From: Chloroflexota bacterium
GTDB taxonomy: Bacteria > Chloroflexota > Dehalococcoidia > CAUJGQ01
Assembly: GCA_963170165.1 (NCBI GenBank)
Contig: CAUJGQ010000044.1
Coordinates: forward strand, 19,433 to 83,432
DNA: 64,000 nucleotides
Direction of reading: 5' to 3'
The notes under the pieces: generated by a model
What the model saw: only the letters and a program-made list of their open reading frames with translations
What the model was told of the DNA's origin: nothing
Database searches by the model: none
Translations under genes and position numbers: made by a program
In this document: piece after piece, positions 43,033-52,206 of the stretch
How the letters are laid out: each line of letters begins with the position of its first letter
How positions within the stretch are numbered: the first letter of the stretch is position 1

Positions 43033-43060
43033 ATTGACGCTCCCATCGTTGCTGCTAGCA
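43033..43060 (+). promoter_or_regulatory. Promoter of the LysR-type regulator
   Basis: TTGACG (43033-43038) and TAGCAT (43055-43060) with a 16-bp spacer, about 50 bp before the GTG start. Confidence 0.5.
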
Positions 43061-43111
43061 TGGATACATCGGCGGGCAGCGGATAAAGCGCGTTGATAAG
43101 GGTGCGATGCC

Positions 43112-44089
43112 GTGGAGCTTGGCCAGCTTGAGGCGTTCGTCCAGGTGTCCAGCCACCGCAGCTTCAGCAAGGCGGCCGAGACGCTCTTTCTTACGCAGCC
43201 CTCCGTCACTGCTCGGATCCAGTCGCTGGAAAAGGAGCTAGGCGAAGAGCTGTTCGAACGCTCCGGCCGCTCCGTCCGGCTGACCGACGCCGGCAACACC
43301 TTCCTCGTGTACGCTCAGCGGGTGCTCAAGAACGTCCAGGAGGGTCGCGACGCCCTCGAGGCGCTGCGCAAGACCGAGGTCGGCTCGCTGCGCATCGGCT
43401 CCGCGCTCACCGTCAGCGCCTACGTGCTGCCGAAGATCCTCAAGACATTCCGCGCCCGCTACCCGGGCGTTGACGTGTCCGTCCGTACCGGCCGCTCTGA
43501 CCAGGTGCTCGACATGGTCCTGGCCGACGAGGTACAGGTCGGCCTGGTGCGTTCGCTCGTTCACCCGGAAATCGAGACCGTCCACCTGTATGACGATGAG
43601 GTGGTGCTCGTCACGGACAACGCCCATCCCTTCGCGCGGACGCGCTCGGCGCGGATTGAGGATGTCGCCCGCCAGTCACTGATCTTCTTTGACCGAGCCT
43701 CCAGCTACTATGGCCTGATTCATGGGTTCTTCCGCGACGCCGGCATTGTGCCCCGGCACGCCATGGACCTGGACTCCATGGAAGCCACCAAGATGATGGT
43801 GGAGGAAGGCTTGGGCATCGCCATCCTGCCGCGCGTGTCCGTCGAGCGCGAACTCAAGCTGGGCATCCTCGTCGAGATTGAGATCACGGGCGTGCCACGG
43901 ATCAAACGCCAGATCGCCATGATCTACCGGCGCAACCGCCGCCACGCCCGCACCGTCGGCGCCTTCATCGAGGCGCTGTACAACCTCTACCGGTTCGATC
44001 TCCCCGAGAACGGTCGCGCTATTGTTGCCCGCCTGCAACAGCCACCCGCGATCCGCGTCGAGACCGACTCCGCGCTTGCCGAGCGCTAG
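43112..44089 (+). CDS. LysR-type transcriptional regulator
   Basis: A 325-residue regulator with an N-terminal winged helix-turn-helix (LEAFVQVSSHRSFSKAAETLFLTQPSVTARIQSLEKELGEELFERSGRSVRLTDAG) and a periplasmic-binding-like effector domain (GSLRIGSALTVSAYVLPKILKTF onwards). The GTG at 43112 begins exactly at the family N-terminus. No target operon is obvious; it is followed by the convergent TatD-like gene. Confidence 0.92.
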   Translation: MELGQLEAFVQVSSHRSFSKAAETLFLTQPSVTARIQSLEKELGEELFERSGRSVRLTDAGNTFLVYAQRVLKNVQEGRDALEALRKTEVGSLRIGSALTVSAYVLPKILKTFRARYPGVDVSVRTGRSDQVLDMVLADEVQVGLVRSLVHPEIETVHLYDDEVVLVTDNAHPFARTRSARIEDVARQSLIFFDRASSYYGLIHGFFRDAGIVPRHAMDLDSMEATKMMVEEGLGIAILPRVSVERELKLGILVEIEITGVPRIKRQIAMIYRRNRRHARTVGAFIEALYNLYRFDLPENGRAIVARLQQPPAIRVETDSALAER

Positions 44090-44110
44090 CCGCACGAGCA
44101 CAGCACGGCG

Positions 44111-44971
44111 CTACAACCGGCGGCGCGCTCTCCGGTACAGACGCCGCGCCCGGCGCCGGGCCACCGCGAGCGGACGGAATGCCGGCAGATCCGGCACCGG
44201 ACCGAACAAGGATCTAAAGTTGTCACTCGTCAGCGCGGCTGTCCGCCCCAGCGGCTCACCACGCAGTGCCGCCACCAGGCGCACCACACCGGCCACATCC
44301 ATGGGCTCGGTCTGGCGGCCCGGCAGCGGATAGGTGTCCGTCTCCACCAACAGCCGCTGGGCAGGTACCAGCGGCACCAGCCGGTGCAGTGGTTCCCCTT
44401 CCGGTTTGAGTAGCAACCGCCCGAACGAGATATGGCAATCCAGTGCCAGGTAACGACGTAGGTCATCCTCGGCCCCGGCGAAGTAGTGGATGACCACGCC
44501 GGGAAGCTGGGCGCGCATCGCCCCAAGCATGGCGGCCACCTGCTTGTGTGCGGCAACGGCATGGATCACCGCGGGCAACCCTTCGGCGGCGGCCAGCCCG
44601 AGCTGTACCTGAAATGCGACGGTCTGCGCCTTGAGCGGTGCGCGGGCGCCACCGTCTCGGTCTAGACCGATCTCGCCCACGGCCCGCACCACATCACGGT
44701 TAGCAGCCACCAGGCGGCGGATGGCATCCACGTCCATCCCGCCCGCGTTGCGGGGATGCACGCCTACCGCTGCTGCCACGCCCGGGAAGCCGCGCGCCAG
44801 CGCCACCGTTCGCCGAGACGATAGCACGCCGGTGCTCACCAGCAGCATTTCGCGCACGCCAGCTGCCCGCGCCCGTGCCACCAGTCCGGCAGCAGCGCGG
44901 TCATCATACTGATCAAGGTGGACGTGACTGTCGGCATAGCGGATACGGTGAAGCGGCAGCCGGTATAACAT
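44111..44971 (-). CDS. TatD-family metal-dependent hydrolase
   Basis: A 286-residue amidohydrolase-fold enzyme of the TatD type. The metal ligands lie in DSHVHLDQY, VGEIGLDRD, AVIHAVA, VVIHYFAGAE and VETDTYPLPGR. Proteins of this group are nucleases or deacylases; E. coli TatD has DNase activity. The tail is strongly basic (ARRRARRLYRRARRRL), unusual for the family, and might bind nucleic acid. I start it at ATG 44971; an in-frame ATG at 45016 would overlap the divergent ArsC-like gene. Confidence 0.85.
   Translation of the reverse strand: MLYRLPLHRIRYADSHVHLDQYDDRAAAGLVARARAAGVREMLLVSTGVLSSRRTVALARGFPGVAAAVGVHPRNAGGMDVDAIRRLVAANRDVVRAVGEIGLDRDGGARAPLKAQTVAFQVQLGLAAAEGLPAVIHAVAAHKQVAAMLGAMRAQLPGVVIHYFAGAEDDLRRYLALDCHISFGRLLLKPEGEPLHRLVPLVPAQRLLVETDTYPLPGRQTEPMDVAGVVRLVAALRGEPLGRTAALTSDNFRSLFGPVPDLPAFRPLAVARRRARRLYRRARRRL
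44964..44969 (+). promoter_or_regulatory. -10 element for the ArsC-like gene
   Basis: TATAAC 30 bp before the ATG at 45000, lying inside the 5' end of the divergent TatD-like gene. No clear -35 is seen. Confidence 0.45.
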
Positions 44972-44999
44972 AGACGTTGATTCCAGCGCGAGGGCAACA

Positions 45000-45350
45000 A
45001 TGCCGGACAGCACCATCTTCTATGAACGGCGTGGCTGAAGCACCTGTACCCGGGCGCGGGAGTTTCTCGCGCAGCGCGGCGCGCACGTTCAGGTTCGGGA
45101 TCTCTTCAAACAGCCGCTGACGGCTGCGGAGATCGGTGCGCTCGCCGGCCGCACCGGCGTGCAGGCGCTGTTCTCCTGGAAGAGCCCGACGGCTCGGCAG
45201 CGGGGCCTCACTCCCGGACAGCACACCGACGCGGAGCTGATCGCGATGATGGCCGGGGAGCCGCGCCTGATTCGCCGGCCGCTGACGGTGACGGCGGATC
45301 GCGTCATCATCGGCGCAGACCTCACCGCTCTGGCGGCGGTTACGCCGTAA
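45000..45350 (+). CDS. ArsC/Spx-like thiol oxidoreductase, probable selenoprotein (TGA = Sec13)
   Basis: Read with the TGA at 45036-45038 as selenocysteine, the frame gives 116 residues. The N-terminus MPDSTIFYERRG is followed by Sec-S-T-C and then TRAREFLAQRGAHVQVRDL, i.e. the CxxC redox motif of the ArsC/Spx fold with its first Cys replaced. The body has TGVQALFSWKSPTARQRGL and PRLIRRPLTVTADRVIIG, typical of the family. GAGGG lies 7 nt before the ATG. A stem-loop sits 15 nt after the TGA. Everything else is intact. The alternative, a nonsense mutation, would have to hit exactly the redox cysteine codon. The role is probably arsenate reduction or another thiol-disulfide reaction. Confidence 0.8.
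45054..45072 (+). promoter_or_regulatory. Candidate bacterial SECIS hairpin
   Basis: GCGCGGGA (45054-45061) pairs with TCTCGCGC (45065-45072), eight pairs with one G-U, around the loop GTT, which begins with G. The loop lies 23 nt after the TGA, within the range known for SelB-binding elements. Confidence 0.65.
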
Positions 45351-45412
45351 ACGGCGCGGGCCGGACAGCCCAGCGGCCGCCCAGCCCGGCGTATGGCCGT
45401 CGCTGTGCCCGG

Positions 45413-47056
45413 CTACGCGATGCGTCGCAGTGGCGGCCGTTGCCCGCTATCGGTGACCTGCCCGGTCACATCGCCGAGGCTGAACCGGCCGGTGAGCGCG
45501 TGCAGCCGCCTGGCCGCCTGCGTCAACTGCTCGGCCTGAGAGGCCATGTCGTGCATCTGGCCCGCCATCTGCTCCGAGGAGGCCAGCACCTCCTCAGTAG
45601 CAGCCGAGTTCTCCTGTGCCACGGCGGCAATCGATTGGATATCGGAAGTGGTGGATTGCGACTGCGCCGCCATCTGCTGCGCCGCCGCGGCGATGCCGCT
45701 GATCTGCGACACGGTCAGCTCTACTGCCTCCAGGATTTCGACAAGTGACGCACCTGCCAGGTCTGCCTGTGACGCCTCAGCGCCGACCCGCTCAGAGCCG
45801 GCCGCCATCGCGGAGACGGCGTCCCGCGTGCCATCCTGCACCTGGGCGATCAGCTCGCCAATCGACTTGGTCTCGCGCTGGCTACGCTCGGCCAGCTTGC
45901 GCACCTCCTCGGCAACGACGGCAAACCCCCGGCCATGCTCGCCCGCCCGCGCTGCTTCGATGGCGGCGTTGAGCGCCAGCAGGTTGGTCTGCTCGGCGAT
46001 ATCGTCAATCGTGCTCACCACCGCGCCGATGCGCTCGCTCAGTTGCCCGAGGTCGCTCACGCGGCCGGCGGCCTGCGCAACTACCGTCTGAATCTCTTTC
46101 ATACCGGCCACGGTGCTGCGGATTGAGTCCGCGCCACGCTCGGCCGTGGCCCGCGTCTGGGTGCTGGCTTCCACCACCGCGCCGGCGCTGGCGGCGACCG
46201 AGACAATGCCATCTGCCATCTCACTGGAGGTGAGCAGCAATTGCTGGGTGGCGCGGCTGGTCTCATCGGCTCCGCCGGCAATCTGCTGGACGGCGTCTGC
46301 CACCTGTTGAACCGCCATACCCGCGTTTGCGGTGCGTTCCCCCAATTGGGCGCTGATGCGGCTCAGCAAGGCGGTGGTCTTTGCCGACTCCTCCAGCGTC
46401 TCCCGCACCGAGGCCTTCAGCACCTTGTAGTAGTCGGACAGATCCCGCTCTTCACCCTCGACCTCAATCGCGGTCAGGTCCAGGCCGATGGACTGGAGGT
46501 AGTCGTAGAAAAAGGCGTCGGTAACGGCCTGGATATCAAAGTTGAACACGGTGAAGATGGCCTGCTCGGCACGGGCGCGCAGCCCTGGCCGGTGCAGGTA
46601 CCGTCGCCGCAGATACTTGCGCACCAGGCGCTGATACAGCGAGTAGCTGCCGACGTACCACTTCAGCGGCAGGTCAATGACGTTGTGCAGCTTGCCAACA
46701 AACAGGCGCTTCTCAAAGTAGGCGACGCCGTACTCGCCGCCCGCCCGCGCCTCAGCAAAGATCTCGCGGAAGTAGCCCGCCTGCGACTTCTCCAGCTGCG
46801 CCCGCAGCGCGTCCAGGCTAACGCCTTTGCGCTGGGCCTGCGCCTCGAAAAACCGGCGGGTGGGTCCAAACTGGAATTGGTGTTCGTAAAACTCGCGAAC
46901 CAGCGGCCCCGCAACGGCTTCGGCCCAGCCGGCCAGTTGTGCCAGGGTACGCACGTCGGCCGTGCTGAACTCCATGAACTCGCGTCGCAGGCGAAGGCTC
47001 GTCCCGGCAATCCGGTATTCCTGCGCCAGCGAGGCCGTCTTCGACTCCCGGGTCAT
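45413..47056 (-). CDS. Globin-coupled methyl-accepting chemotaxis protein (HemAT-like)
   Basis: A soluble 547-residue chemoreceptor. Residues about 1-190 form a protoglobin domain ([31 protein letters not shown]; the proximal haem His in [21 protein letters not shown]). The rest is the signalling coiled coil with the hairpin tip [42 protein letters not shown]. There is no membrane helix and no HAMP domain. It senses O2 or another haem ligand and signals through CheA/CheW, neither of which is in the window. GAGGAG lies 6 nt before the ATG at 47056. Confidence 0.93.
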   Translation of the reverse strand: MTRESKTASLAQEYRIAGTSLRLRREFMEFSTADVRTLAQLAGWAEAVAGPLVREFYEHQFQFGPTRRFFEAQAQRKGVSLDALRAQLEKSQAGYFREIFAEARAGGEYGVAYFEKRLFVGKLHNVIDLPLKWYVGSYSLYQRLVRKYLRRRYLHRPGLRARAEQAIFTVFNFDIQAVTDAFFYDYLQSIGLDLTAIEVEGEERDLSDYYKVLKASVRETLEESAKTTALLSRISAQLGERTANAGMAVQQVADAVQQIAGGADETSRATQQLLLTSSEMADGIVSVAASAGAVVEASTQTRATAERGADSIRSTVAGMKEIQTVVAQAAGRVSDLGQLSERIGAVVSTIDDIAEQTNLLALNAAIEAARAGEHGRGFAVVAEEVRKLAERSQRETKSIGELIAQVQDGTRDAVSAMAAGSERVGAEASQADLAGASLVEILEAVELTVSQISGIAAAAQQMAAQSQSTTSDIQSIAAVAQENSAATEEVLASSEQMAGQMHDMASQAEQLTQAARRLHALTGRFSLGDVTGQVTDSGQRPPLRRIA

Positions 47057-47227
47057 GCCACACTCCTCGAAGGTGGGCCTGCGGCCGTGCGGCCACTGGT
47101 GCGCGCGGCGGTTAATCACACGCACACCGGCGCCACACGGCCTGGCTACCTCAAGTATCGAAACGCAGACCCACCGACCTAATGGAGAGTCGTTAGGGGA
47201 CGCGACGGCAGCGCAGAAACCGACCGC

Positions 47228-48109
47228 TCAGTCATGTGATACATCTGTGACACCAGCCGCCACCGGAGTCAGACCCGCCAACCTGCGCAATGCCACGACG
47301 TTCTCCACATCCGGACCATTGCCGGTGTGACCGGGCACCTCCAGCAGAAACGGCACGGCGCGCAGCGCGGGATTGGCCAGAATTGCGCGGAAGCCGTCCT
47401 CGCCCAGTTGCCCGCGGCCGATGTTCTCGTGGCGGTCCAGTCCGGAGCCGAGCCCCGCCTTGCTATCGTTGGCGTGCACGACAACCAGCCGATCAAGCCC
47501 AATCTCGCGCTCGAACTCCTCCAATGTCGCCGCCACACCGGCCGGCGTTGACAGGTCGTAGCCAGCCGCAAAGGCGTGGCAGGTGTCGAGGCAGACGCGC
47601 ACCCGCGGGCTGCCGGCTGCGCGGATCAATGCACCCAGCTCTGCAAAGCGCGCGCCCACCGTCCCTCCCTGGCCGGCGCTGTTCTCGAGGATCAGCCAGG
47701 CGTCGCCGGGCACGGCATCGAGCACCTCCGTCAACGCTGCCACGATCTGACCTTCGACCGCGGCGAAACCGGCGCCCTTGTGGCTACCGGTGTGGAAGAT
47801 GACGCCGCGCGCCCCGCTCACCTCGCAAAAGCGCAGGTACTGCTTCAGCGAGCCAACGGAGCGGGCGAGCAGCCCCGGATCGGCCGTGGCGAGATTGATG
47901 AGATAGATACCGTGCAGGAAGATCTGTCCGATCCCGTGCTCAAGCGCGCGGACCTGCAACGCCGCGATTGCCGCATCGGTGTGGGCGCTGGGCCGCCACG
48001 CCTGCGGGCCAGAGATGAAGATCTGGATCGCCTCCGCACCGATCGCGACGGCGCGGTCTACGCACTTCTCCAGCGCGCCGGACGAGGACACGTGCGCGCC
48101 AATAATCAT
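47228..48109 (-). CDS. nfo: Deoxyribonuclease IV (AP endonuclease)
   Basis: Cleaves DNA at abasic sites in base-excision repair. The 293-residue TIM barrel starts MIIGAHVSSSGALEKCVDRA and shows the zinc ligands in FHTGSHKG, LILENSAGQG, VCLDTCHAFAAGYDL, VVHANDSKAGLGSGLDRHENIGRG and LLEVPGH. ATG at 48109 begins at the family N-terminus; longer frames upstream are not supported. Confidence 0.95.
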   Translation of the reverse strand: MIIGAHVSSSGALEKCVDRAVAIGAEAIQIFISGPQAWRPSAHTDAAIAALQVRALEHGIGQIFLHGIYLINLATADPGLLARSVGSLKQYLRFCEVSGARGVIFHTGSHKGAGFAAVEGQIVAALTEVLDAVPGDAWLILENSAGQGGTVGARFAELGALIRAAGSPRVRVCLDTCHAFAAGYDLSTPAGVAATLEEFEREIGLDRLVVVHANDSKAGLGSGLDRHENIGRGQLGEDGFRAILANPALRAVPFLLEVPGHTGNGPDVENVVALRRLAGLTPVAAGVTDVSHD

Positions 48110-48173
48110 GCTCAGTACCTGCCTCCCCTGCTGCGTCTCACCCCGCGGCGAAGTATAGCAGCCGGGACGAGCA

Positions 48174-48659
48174 TCACAGGTCGAGCGAATAGACCTGCAT
48201 CGACACGCCGGACGCCTGCGGCCAGTCGCGCGCGGCGGCGCGTACGAAGCCGAGCCTTTCGTACAGCCGTTGTGCCGCCAGCATTGATGGCTGGGTGGAG
48301 AGCACCAGCGCGCGCTTGCCATCCCGACGGGCGGCAGCGATACAGCCTTGGACCAGCGCTGCGCCCGTTCCCTGACCGCGCGACTCCCGGGCGACAGCCA
48401 GCAGCCGTACCTCGCCCTCATCGTCGCCGGCAATCTGCCGGTACGGCCCGCCCCTACCGATGTACGATACCGCGCCGGCGAGGCCGCCTGTATCCGGAAC
48501 AGCGACCAGCAGCTCAGTAGCAGCTGCCCGCGTCGCCGTCTGGCGCAGCGCAGCCCCCCGCCCCGGCGATGTGAACCCCTCACCCAGGTACACCGCCACC
48601 GTTAGCCGCTCGACCTCGGCGAAGTCCGCCGGCCGCGCGACACGAATGGTGAGACTCAC
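48174..48659 (-). CDS. GNAT-family N-acetyltransferase
   Basis: A 161-residue acetyltransferase. EVRLLAVARESRGQGTGAALVQGCI is the acetyl-CoA motif and LYERLGFVRAA the C-terminal element. The GTG at 48659 shares four bases (GTGA) with the stop of the upstream CoA-transferase gene, which indicates translational coupling. The substrate is not known; it may be a protein lysine or a small amine. Confidence 0.8.
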   Translation of the reverse strand: MSLTIRVARPADFAEVERLTVAVYLGEGFTSPGRGAALRQTATRAAATELLVAVPDTGGLAGAVSYIGRGGPYRQIAGDDEGEVRLLAVARESRGQGTGAALVQGCIAAARRDGKRALVLSTQPSMLAAQRLYERLGFVRAAARDWPQASGVSMQVYSLDL

Positions 48660-50116
48660 GGCCACCACAGGGATTGCGCCTGGGCGCGCAGCTCCGCGCG
48701 GAAGTCCGGATGGGCGACGGAAATCAGCTCCTCTGCGCGCTGACGGTGGTTCTTGCCCATCAGGCTGGCGATGCCGTACTCCGTCACCACGTAGTCCACA
48801 AAGTGGCGCACCACGGTGATCATCGCTCCCTGTTCGTGCTGGGCGACGACGCGCGACACCGAGCCACCTAGCGCCGTGGACGGCAGCAGGATGATTGAGC
48901 GGCCGCCGCGCGAAAAGGAACCGGCCATCGCCAGCTCTGGCTGGCCGCCGTTGCCGTTGATCATGCGTCCACCGAAGACGGACTCGGAGTTCACCTGACC
49001 CAGCAAGTCCACAGCAATGGCGTTATTGATCGTGACGTAGTTATCGAGCTGGCTGAGGGTGCGGAAGGAGAGCACATGTGACGGCTCGTACAGCTCGAAC
49101 TTCGGGTTGGAGTCGATGATCTCCAGGTCTTTGTCGTCACAGCCGCTCCAGGCCGCGGCCACGGCCTTGTTGGGGTGCAGCGTCTTGTACTTGCCGGTGA
49201 TCACGCCGCCCTCAACCAGCCGGCCATACCCCGGGGAACCCAGTTCCGTGTGCAACCCGAGATCGTGCTTGTTGTCCAGGACGCCGAGGTTGGGCATCAT
49301 CCGCCCTGGCTCACCGGTGCCGATCTGCAACGTGCAGCGGTCGGGAATCAGCGTCTCCAGATAGCCGGCGATGGTCTTGGCGTACTCGGGCGGTTCAACC
49401 AGCCCGAAGAAGTTGCGAACGTCTTGGGGCGAGACGGCGCCGATCACCCCTGCCAGCGGCGCCAGCCGGGAGACGCTAATCTCATCGAGCAACGCCCGGA
49501 ACCCCGCCGCCCGGTCCGGCGGCAGCGGCGCTACCAGCGCCTCGAAGTTCTCGCGCGTGAAGGCCGGCGGCGAGTACTCGACGATGTAATCCAGTTCGCT
49601 GACATGGACATGCACATCGCCAAAGACATCGATAAGCGTCGGGTCCACCTCGGCAATCACCAGGGGCGTACGCCGCACATAGTCCCGTTTCGTCCAGTTG
49701 TGCGCGCCGAAGTGCACGTAGCCGTGCTTGTTGGGCGGTGAGACCGTGACAAACACGACATCGGCCTTCTGCTTGAAGTCCGGCCGTTCGTCCCACGGCT
49801 TGAAGCCCAGCGAGAAGAGATTGGGCAGGTACGTCGCCCGCTTCTCATCCATGACGAAACGGCCGAAGTCGCCGATATATACTTCATACTCGATGTTGAA
49901 GTGCTGCTCTGCGCCCGGCTTCAGCCAGCCCGGATCGGTTGAGGGCGCCAGCAGTCGCAACGTGACGTCGCGCAGGCTGTCGCGCCGGTCCCACAGCGCC
50001 GGGGGCAGCGTGGTCGGTCCGAAAATCGGAATCGCTACGATGTCGCCGGACTTGACGTGCGATACGGCCTCCGCCGGGCTCACCAACCTGCTGCGATAGT
50101 GCTCCTGCCACTCCAT
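48656..50116 (-). CDS. Acetyl-CoA hydrolase/transferase (4-hydroxybutyrate CoA-transferase-like)
   Basis: A 486-residue family I CoA-transferase of the Cat1/AbfT group. LQIGTGEPGRMMPNLGVLDNKHDLGLHTELGSPG contains the conserved glutamate (HTE) expected to form the glutamyl-CoA intermediate, and GGRSIILLPSTA, GAMITVVRHFVDYVVTEYGIASLMGKNHRQRAEELISVAHPDFR are characteristic. Substrates may be acetyl-CoA with 4-hydroxybutyrate, succinate or a related acid. ATG 50116 has GGAAGG 9 nt upstream; ATG 50125 is too close to that site. The acetyltransferase gene overlaps its stop by four bases. Confidence 0.9.
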   Translation of the reverse strand: MEWQEHYRSRLVSPAEAVSHVKSGDIVAIPIFGPTTLPPALWDRRDSLRDVTLRLLAPSTDPGWLKPGAEQHFNIEYEVYIGDFGRFVMDEKRATYLPNLFSLGFKPWDERPDFKQKADVVFVTVSPPNKHGYVHFGAHNWTKRDYVRRTPLVIAEVDPTLIDVFGDVHVHVSELDYIVEYSPPAFTRENFEALVAPLPPDRAAGFRALLDEISVSRLAPLAGVIGAVSPQDVRNFFGLVEPPEYAKTIAGYLETLIPDRCTLQIGTGEPGRMMPNLGVLDNKHDLGLHTELGSPGYGRLVEGGVITGKYKTLHPNKAVAAAWSGCDDKDLEIIDSNPKFELYEPSHVLSFRTLSQLDNYVTINNAIAVDLLGQVNSESVFGGRMINGNGGQPELAMAGSFSRGGRSIILLPSTALGGSVSRVVAQHEQGAMITVVRHFVDYVVTEYGIASLMGKNHRQRAEELISVAHPDFRAELRAQAQSLWWP

Positions 50117-50418
50117 GACGGGCATCCTTCCCCACCGAGTTGCGAGTGATTATCCGTGTCCGGGACGCAGGCGCGCAACGGGGTCGTTGCTGGAGCTAGA
50201 GAGTCCGGCCTACTGGCAGTTCATCGCGACGAAGCTCAGCGGCCAGGGCAGATATACGCTCGTGACGGGCGGTAGTCGATGATCAAGCTGGCGTGCAGTG
50301 GTTACGGCAGTATCACGTGCGGCACCGGCCCCTGCGGACCTCGCAGTAACCGATCTGCGACCAGAGACTACGACCGGGTATACTGGGCCGCGAATCCCGC
50401 CAGGCTGCAGGCACAAAC
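50117..50418. other. Intergenic region between the CoA-transferase and delta-60 repeat genes
   Basis: No convincing gene. It must hold the divergent promoters. On the + strand a TATACT lies at 50379-50384, about 35 bp before the ATG at 50419, without a good -35. Confidence 0.5.
50379..50384 (+). promoter_or_regulatory. Candidate -10 of the delta-60 repeat gene
   Basis: TATACT with no clear -35 partner; the leader would be about 28 nt. Confidence 0.4.
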
Positions 50419-52137
50419 ATGACCGCCGCGACCCCGCCATTCCGCCTCCGACTGGCCATCGTAATTGTGGCTCTGGTGTTGGTGGCGCCGGACACGCCGC
50501 GGCCCGCATTCGCGCAGCCCGGTCGCATCGACCCCGGCTTTGGCGTGGCTGGCCGGATTCGCATTGATGCCGGCGGCGTCGATGAAGCACGCGCGGTGGC
50601 GGTGCAAGCCGATGGACGCATTGTCATCGCCGGCGCGACGACCACGACAGAGGGGATGTTTGCCTTCTTAGTGATGCGGCTGACCCGCGACGGCGGTCTT
50701 GATCCCAGTTTCGGCCGCAATGGTATCTTCACGCTCCGCCCTGGCTCTGGCGATGCTGTCGCCAATGCGGTCGCGATTGACCAACACGGTCGCATCATCG
50801 CCGGCGGCTACGCGCACAACGGTGTTGACTTCGACTTCGCGCTATTGCGGCTGCACGGCAACGGCCTGCTTGATGACAGCTACGGCGATCGTGGTGTCAC
50901 AATTCACAGCGTGGGCTCCCGTAACGATGCCGTCCGGTCAATCACCACACTCGACAACGGCAGCATACTCGTCGCCGGCGCCGCGCAGCAGGCGGATGGG
51001 CTGGACTTCGTCGTCGCTCGGTATAATCCCGACGGCCGGCTGGAGGGGATCATCGCCACCGCCGCCACCGGTGACCGAGACGTGGTCAACGCTGCGACTG
51101 AACTGGACGGCCGCATCACGCTGACGCTGCTCACGGGAGCGCACGCCACCGTCATTCACCTCGACCAGACCGGCGAGGTCACGGAGGCTGAGTCGCACGC
51201 GGTGTTATTGCACCTTAGCGGAACGATCAGTACCGTCCGCGGGCTGGCCTGGGATGGTCCCACCGGAACGCCGCTGCTTGCGCTGGGCATTGCGCAGGGA
51301 CGGTTTGCCGTCGCACGCTTCCGGCTCGACGGCCGGCCGGACGCTGGCTTCGGCGACGATGGGACAGCGGTGATGGACTTCAACGTCGAGAACGCGGCCG
51401 CCAACGCCGCGGCACTCCAAGCCGATGAGTCCATCATTGTCGCCGGGCATGCCGGGTATGATATTGCCGTTGTCCGCTTTCAGGCATCGCGTGTGCCGGA
51501 GGGCCCACGGCCGGTTGCGCTCCCGTCCTTCCCAGCGCCACTGCAGCCCCCAGGCGCGTTGCTGTTGTATGACACGTTTGACGTGCCGGAATCCAGCAGC
51601 TTCCGGCCAGGGTCCACAACAGATGCCGATCGGGGGTTCGACGAAGGCGCTTATGTAGTGCGCACCCGCTATCCAGCGGCGATCATCCACACCGGCTCAT
51701 CCGTTGGCCGCGCCTATCGCGATACCCGGGTCAGCGTCAGCGCCGGGTTGCGCGGCCATACGACCGGGCGTGAAATCGTGCTTGGCTGCCGGGAAACACC
51801 CTATGGCCGCTATGAGCTGTTCATTCGCCCCGACTCGGCTACGTTCGCCTTGTACCGAGTTGCGATCGATCCCACGACGTCTGTGGAGACACGGCGGAGG
51901 TTGACGCCCATTGCTGCCGGCCAGTCATCTGCCATCTGGGGCGGGACCATCGCCAACCGGATCGACCTCGCCTGCATCGGCGATCAGCTATCAGGCGCGG
52001 TAAACGGAGCGCCGCTGTTCGTGGTCACAGACCCCGGCTGTTGGTGTGAGTCGGGTGCGATCGCGCTGGGTGTCTCCTCGATCCGGTATGGGGAGAGCGA
52101 AGCGCTGTTCGAAGACCTGATCGTGAGCGCGCCGTAG
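50419..52137 (+). CDS. Secreted delta-60 repeat beta-propeller protein with C-terminal lectin-like domain
   Basis: A 572-residue exported protein. A signal peptide (hydrophobic LAIVIVALVLVAP, cleavage near AFA-QP) comes first. Repeats of about 55-60 residues follow, each with DPxFG, a DGRIVIAG-type strand and a turn: LDPSFGRNGIFTL, LDDSYGDRGVTIHS and PDAGFGDDGTAVMDF begin three of them. Together they likely form a beta-propeller. From about residue 375 (LLLYDTFDVPESSSFRPG) a separate beta-sandwich begins that resembles concanavalin-type domains. The ligand is unknown; a cell-surface adhesive role is an inference. Confidence 0.8.
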   Translation: MTAATPPFRLRLAIVIVALVLVAPDTPRPAFAQPGRIDPGFGVAGRIRIDAGGVDEARAVAVQADGRIVIAGATTTTEGMFAFLVMRLTRDGGLDPSFGRNGIFTLRPGSGDAVANAVAIDQHGRIIAGGYAHNGVDFDFALLRLHGNGLLDDSYGDRGVTIHSVGSRNDAVRSITTLDNGSILVAGAAQQADGLDFVVARYNPDGRLEGIIATAATGDRDVVNAATELDGRITLTLLTGAHATVIHLDQTGEVTEAESHAVLLHLSGTISTVRGLAWDGPTGTPLLALGIAQGRFAVARFRLDGRPDAGFGDDGTAVMDFNVENAAANAAALQADESIIVAGHAGYDIAVVRFQASRVPEGPRPVALPSFPAPLQPPGALLLYDTFDVPESSSFRPGSTTDADRGFDEGAYVVRTRYPAAIIHTGSSVGRAYRDTRVSVSAGLRGHTTGREIVLGCRETPYGRYELFIRPDSATFALYRVAIDPTTSVETRRRLTPIAAGQSSAIWGGTIANRIDLACIGDQLSGAVNGAPLFVVTDPGCWCESGAIALGVSSIRYGESEALFEDLIVSAP

Positions 52138-52206
52138 CCGCCCAGCCGGGCACCGCGCGGAGCAGCGCGATACCCGCGCCACCTAGAGGCCGCGGTGGCT
52201 TCGGCG

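Noticed and set aside
45159..45350. A separate 63-residue protein starting at the GTG at 45159
   Set aside because: It is only the C-terminal part of the ArsC/Spx fold; the upstream codons in the same frame supply the missing half with a proper start, so the whole is better read through the TGA.
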